DNA of 64,000 bases from Streptomyces sp. NBC_00670 (lineage in GTDB: Bacteria > Actinomycetota > Actinomycetes > Streptomycetales > Streptomycetaceae), in NCBI RefSeq assembly GCF_036226765.1, contig NZ_CP109017.1, positions 6,511,001-6,575,000 on the forward strand, in the 5' to 3' direction. This document shows, piece by piece, positions 62,126-64,000 of this stretch; within the stretch, counting starts at the first letter, position 1, and each line of letters begins with the position of its first letter. A program made the position numbers and the translations under genes. Under the pieces are notes generated by a model that was not told the origin of the DNA, did no database searches, and saw only the letters and a list, made by a program, of their open reading frames with translations.

Positions 62126-62815
62126 ATGGAGGAATCCGCCACCTCGACGCCCTTGCGGGGCGCGGTGCGCGACCTCACGACCGCCGTGGTCTCCGCTCTG
62201 AGGAGCGGAGGCCCCGCGCGGCCGTATCTGCGCACCGGGCAGGGCGAGGCCGCCCTCGCCGCCGTCCGGGTCCTGGGTGCCGACGCGCTGCTGCCGAGCG
62301 TGCTGCTCGGCACGCCGCCCGCGCCTGAGGACCTCGTCACCTACCGCGAGGCCCTGAAGGCCTACCCGCCGCCCCCCGGCGCCGCCCCCGCCTCCGTGTG
62401 GAGCCACCGCGCGATGGCCCGCACCCTGCACCGATTCGACCCCGGCCCGCCACAACTGCCGGAGCCCGCACCCGAACCCGGCACCGAGGGCCTGCGGGCC
62501 GCCCCCTGGCAGACCCTCACCCACCAGCTCGCCGTCCTGGCCCCGCTCGCGGTGCCCGGCGCCGACTGCCCGGTGGCCCGCGTCGCCCGGGACCGCCCGG
62601 TGGACCTGGCCCGCGGCTTCGTCCGCGCGGTGCGCCGCCGCGACTGGCCGCAGGCGGCCGGTGCCGGACGGTGGCTCACCCTGCTCGACGGGGTCCCCGA
62701 CACGCTGGGCCTGGAACCCGGACTGCGGTTCGTCGCCCAGATGGCCGGGGAGGAGCCGCGCGTGACGCTCCACCTGGAGGCGGCCCGGCTGCTGCGCACG
62801 GGGGCGGCGGCATGA
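62126..62815 (+). CDS. unknown protein of the right-edge operon
   Basis: 229 residues, with GGAGG 7 bases before the ATG. Mostly helical, no TM, no recognised motif. Ala/Pro-rich in the middle (KAYPPPPGAAPASVWSHRAM). Sequence such as LARGFVRAVRRRDWPQAAG suggests an alpha-solenoid or helical bundle. It begins 12 bp after the peptide stop and overlaps the next gene by four bases, so it works with them. I do not recognise the family. Confidence 0.75.
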   Translation: MEESATSTPLRGAVRDLTTAVVSALRSGGPARPYLRTGQGEAALAAVRVLGADALLPSVLLGTPPAPEDLVTYREALKAYPPPPGAAPASVWSHRAMARTLHRFDPGPPQLPEPAPEPGTEGLRAAPWQTLTHQLAVLAPLAVPGADCPVARVARDRPVDLARGFVRAVRRRDWPQAAGAGRWLTLLDGVPDTLGLEPGLRFVAQMAGEEPRVTLHLEAARLLRTGAAA

Positions 62816-63792
62816 CACGTACGACACCGCCGGTGGTCCGGGAGAGCCCGGCCAGCCGCGTCGGGGCCGCCGCACTGTCATGGGTGTCCGCCCACCGGGA
62901 GGGGTTCGCGCTCGACGCGCGGGCCCTCTCCGCGGACGGCGACGTCAACACCAGCTGGAAACCCCTCGGTGAACTCGCCCAGGTCTGCGGCCTCGTCCGC
63001 GACCGCACCGACCCGGCCGACCCCCGCCACCGCACCGCCGCGGACCTGCTCGGCTTCGCCTGGCGGCAGACCGGCGACGGCCGCCTGTTCACCGCCCTCC
63101 AGCGGCTCGAACCCTTCGCCACCTACCCGCTGGAGGTCTACGCCGCCTTCGCCTCGGCCGGGCTGCGCGAGCCCGGGTACGAGCGCGCCGCCGCCACCGT
63201 CGCCGGCACCCGCGGCTGGCGGGCCACCGAACAGGACCCCAACCGGCGGCTCGGGATCCTCAACTCCGAGCGCCGCGGCGGCCTGACGCGCCACGGACCC
63301 GTCGCACCCGCCCTGCGCCGCACCTGGCTCGGCGCGCTGCCCGAGCCGTGGACCTTCGAGCGCGCCGCCGGATACACGCTCACCCACGTCGTCTTCCACC
63401 TCACCGACTGGGGCCGCGCCCCCGACGGCGTACCGCCCGACCTCGCCGGCTACCTCGGCCACTGGCTCCCGCCCTGGCTCGACACCTGCCTCGAGGGCCG
63501 GCAGTGGGACCTCGCCTGCGAGTTGACGGCGGTCGCGGTGAGCCTGCCGACGGCCCCCGACCGCGCGCTGCTGCACGACGCCTGGACACGCCTCGCGGCC
63601 GCCCAGCACGCCGACGGGGCACTGCCCGAGACCGGGGGCACCGCCGGCGCCCCCGCCCCGTCGGGCTTCCGTGGCTGCTACCACTCCACCCTCATGGCCG
63701 CCTTCGCCGCCGCCCTCACCGTCGCCCGCCTCGACGACGAGAACACCCCCGCCCCGACGGTACCCGCGACCCCAAGGAGCACGCCGCGATGA
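62812..63792 (+). CDS. unknown helical protein (DUF6895-like, repeated in the next gene)
   Basis: 326 residues. N-terminal ALSWVSAHREGFALDARALS and KPLGELAQVCGLVRD; near residue 188 YTLTHVVFHLTDWG; and ELTAVAVSLPTAPDRA later. These resemble a family I recall as DUF6895 in actinobacteria (unverified), with alpha/alpha-toroid-like helical repeats as in terpenoid cyclases or lanthionine synthetase-C-type domains. No zinc ligands of the LanC type are evident. Overlaps both neighbours by four bases. Confidence 0.75.
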   Translation: MTRTTPPVVRESPASRVGAAALSWVSAHREGFALDARALSADGDVNTSWKPLGELAQVCGLVRDRTDPADPRHRTAADLLGFAWRQTGDGRLFTALQRLEPFATYPLEVYAAFASAGLREPGYERAAATVAGTRGWRATEQDPNRRLGILNSERRGGLTRHGPVAPALRRTWLGALPEPWTFERAAGYTLTHVVFHLTDWGRAPDGVPPDLAGYLGHWLPPWLDTCLEGRQWDLACELTAVAVSLPTAPDRALLHDAWTRLAAAQHADGALPETGGTAGAPAPSGFRGCYHSTLMAAFAAALTVARLDDENTPAPTVPATPRSTPR

Positions 63793-64000
63793 CCAGCACC
63801 CGCCTCGTGCACGACGTCGGGGTCCGCGCCATCGAGTGGCTGCACGCCCACCGTGACGGCTTCCGGCTCGAACCCGACGTCGACCCCGAGACCGGCTTCC
63901 TGGAGCGGTTCAAGCCGGTCGGCGAACTCGCCCTGATCTGCGCCGTGCTGTTCCGCGAGGGCGTGGCCGGCTCCCGCCAGGCCAAGCTCGCCCGCCAGCT
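63789..64000 (+). CDS. unknown protein, homologous to the 62812 gene (truncated by window edge)
   Basis: 70 residues in the window. It begins RLVHDVGVRAIEWLHAHRDG and continues FLERFKPVGELALICAVLFR, matching ALSWVSAHREGF and KPLGELAQVCGLV in the upstream protein. The two genes are therefore tandem paralogues. The start overlaps the upstream stop by four bases (ATGA). The remainder lies outside the window. Confidence 0.8.
   Translation, partial: MTSTRLVHDVGVRAIEWLHAHRDGFRLEPDVDPETGFLERFKPVGELALICAVLFREGVAGSRQAKLARQ

Overview
The window is high-GC actinobacterial DNA, almost certainly a Streptomyces chromosome. GC-rich third codon positions, many GTG starts, GTGA/ATGA overlaps, an Rpf-family cell-wall enzyme, a SARP regulator, a class F sortase and a dispersed GC-rich intergenic repeat all fit. 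From memory, and not checked here, the order gnd - rpfD - WS/DGAT - rmdA - sdh - ornithine-lipid genes matches S. coelicolor roughly from SCO0975 down to SCO0920. No tRNA, rRNA, insertion sequence or CRISPR array was found.

Left edge (1-2080): an accessory island on the minus strand with visibly lower GC than the rest. It encodes a three-TM Pycsar-type effector, a Crp/Fnr regulator with an intact cyclic-nucleotide pocket, and the start of a class III nucleotide-cyclase-like protein that runs out of the window. It looks like a cyclic-nucleotide anti-phage module carrying its own cNMP-responsive regulator.

2085-18000 is metabolic: panD, an acetyltransferase, gnd, an Rpf/LysM/M23 muralytic enzyme, a DMT exporter, glycogen genes glgA(M)-glgC, a secreted GH2 + GH92 glycosidase pair behind a LacI-type operator, and a wax ester/triacylglycerol synthase.

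18000-25300: a zinc-ribbon SDR lacking the usual catalytic Tyr, two very small proteins, a lipase maturation factor, a PAS-GAF-PP2C-HATPase phosphatase and an Fpg/Nei glycosylase.

25300-35600 is envelope and regulation: on the minus strand a SARP-NB-ARC-TPR regulator, a VanX-type dipeptidase (its upstream region carries three SARP-like heptamers at 11-bp spacing), an ECF sigma factor, an NlpC/P60 enzyme and a zinc-containing anti-sigma factor; then secreted proteins, a second ECF sigma factor and a universal stress protein.

35700-42200 is cell surface: Tat-exported polysaccharide deacetylase, class F sortase, two paralogous tail-anchored surface proteins in convergent orientation, a DUF4239 membrane protein, a Pro-rich protein and a repeat lipoprotein.

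42400-51500 is signalling: a methyltransferase coupled to the c-di-GMP enzyme RmdA, then a histidine kinase/response regulator/small membrane protein/MacB-type ABC transporter operon. 51700-58000 holds a LysR regulator divergent from sdhCAB, then the ornithine-lipid acyltransferase pair. 58100-61800 holds a luciferase-like oxidoreductase and an EF-G paralogue with a possible leader ORF.

Right edge (61800-64000): a tightly coupled operon of a 62-aa acidic-leader peptide and three unfamiliar proteins, the last two homologous to each other. It could be an uncharacterised peptide-modification cluster and continues beyond the window.

Seven copies of a Streptomyces-type inverted GC-rich intergenic repeat are scattered through the window; one forms the 3' end of a coding sequence.
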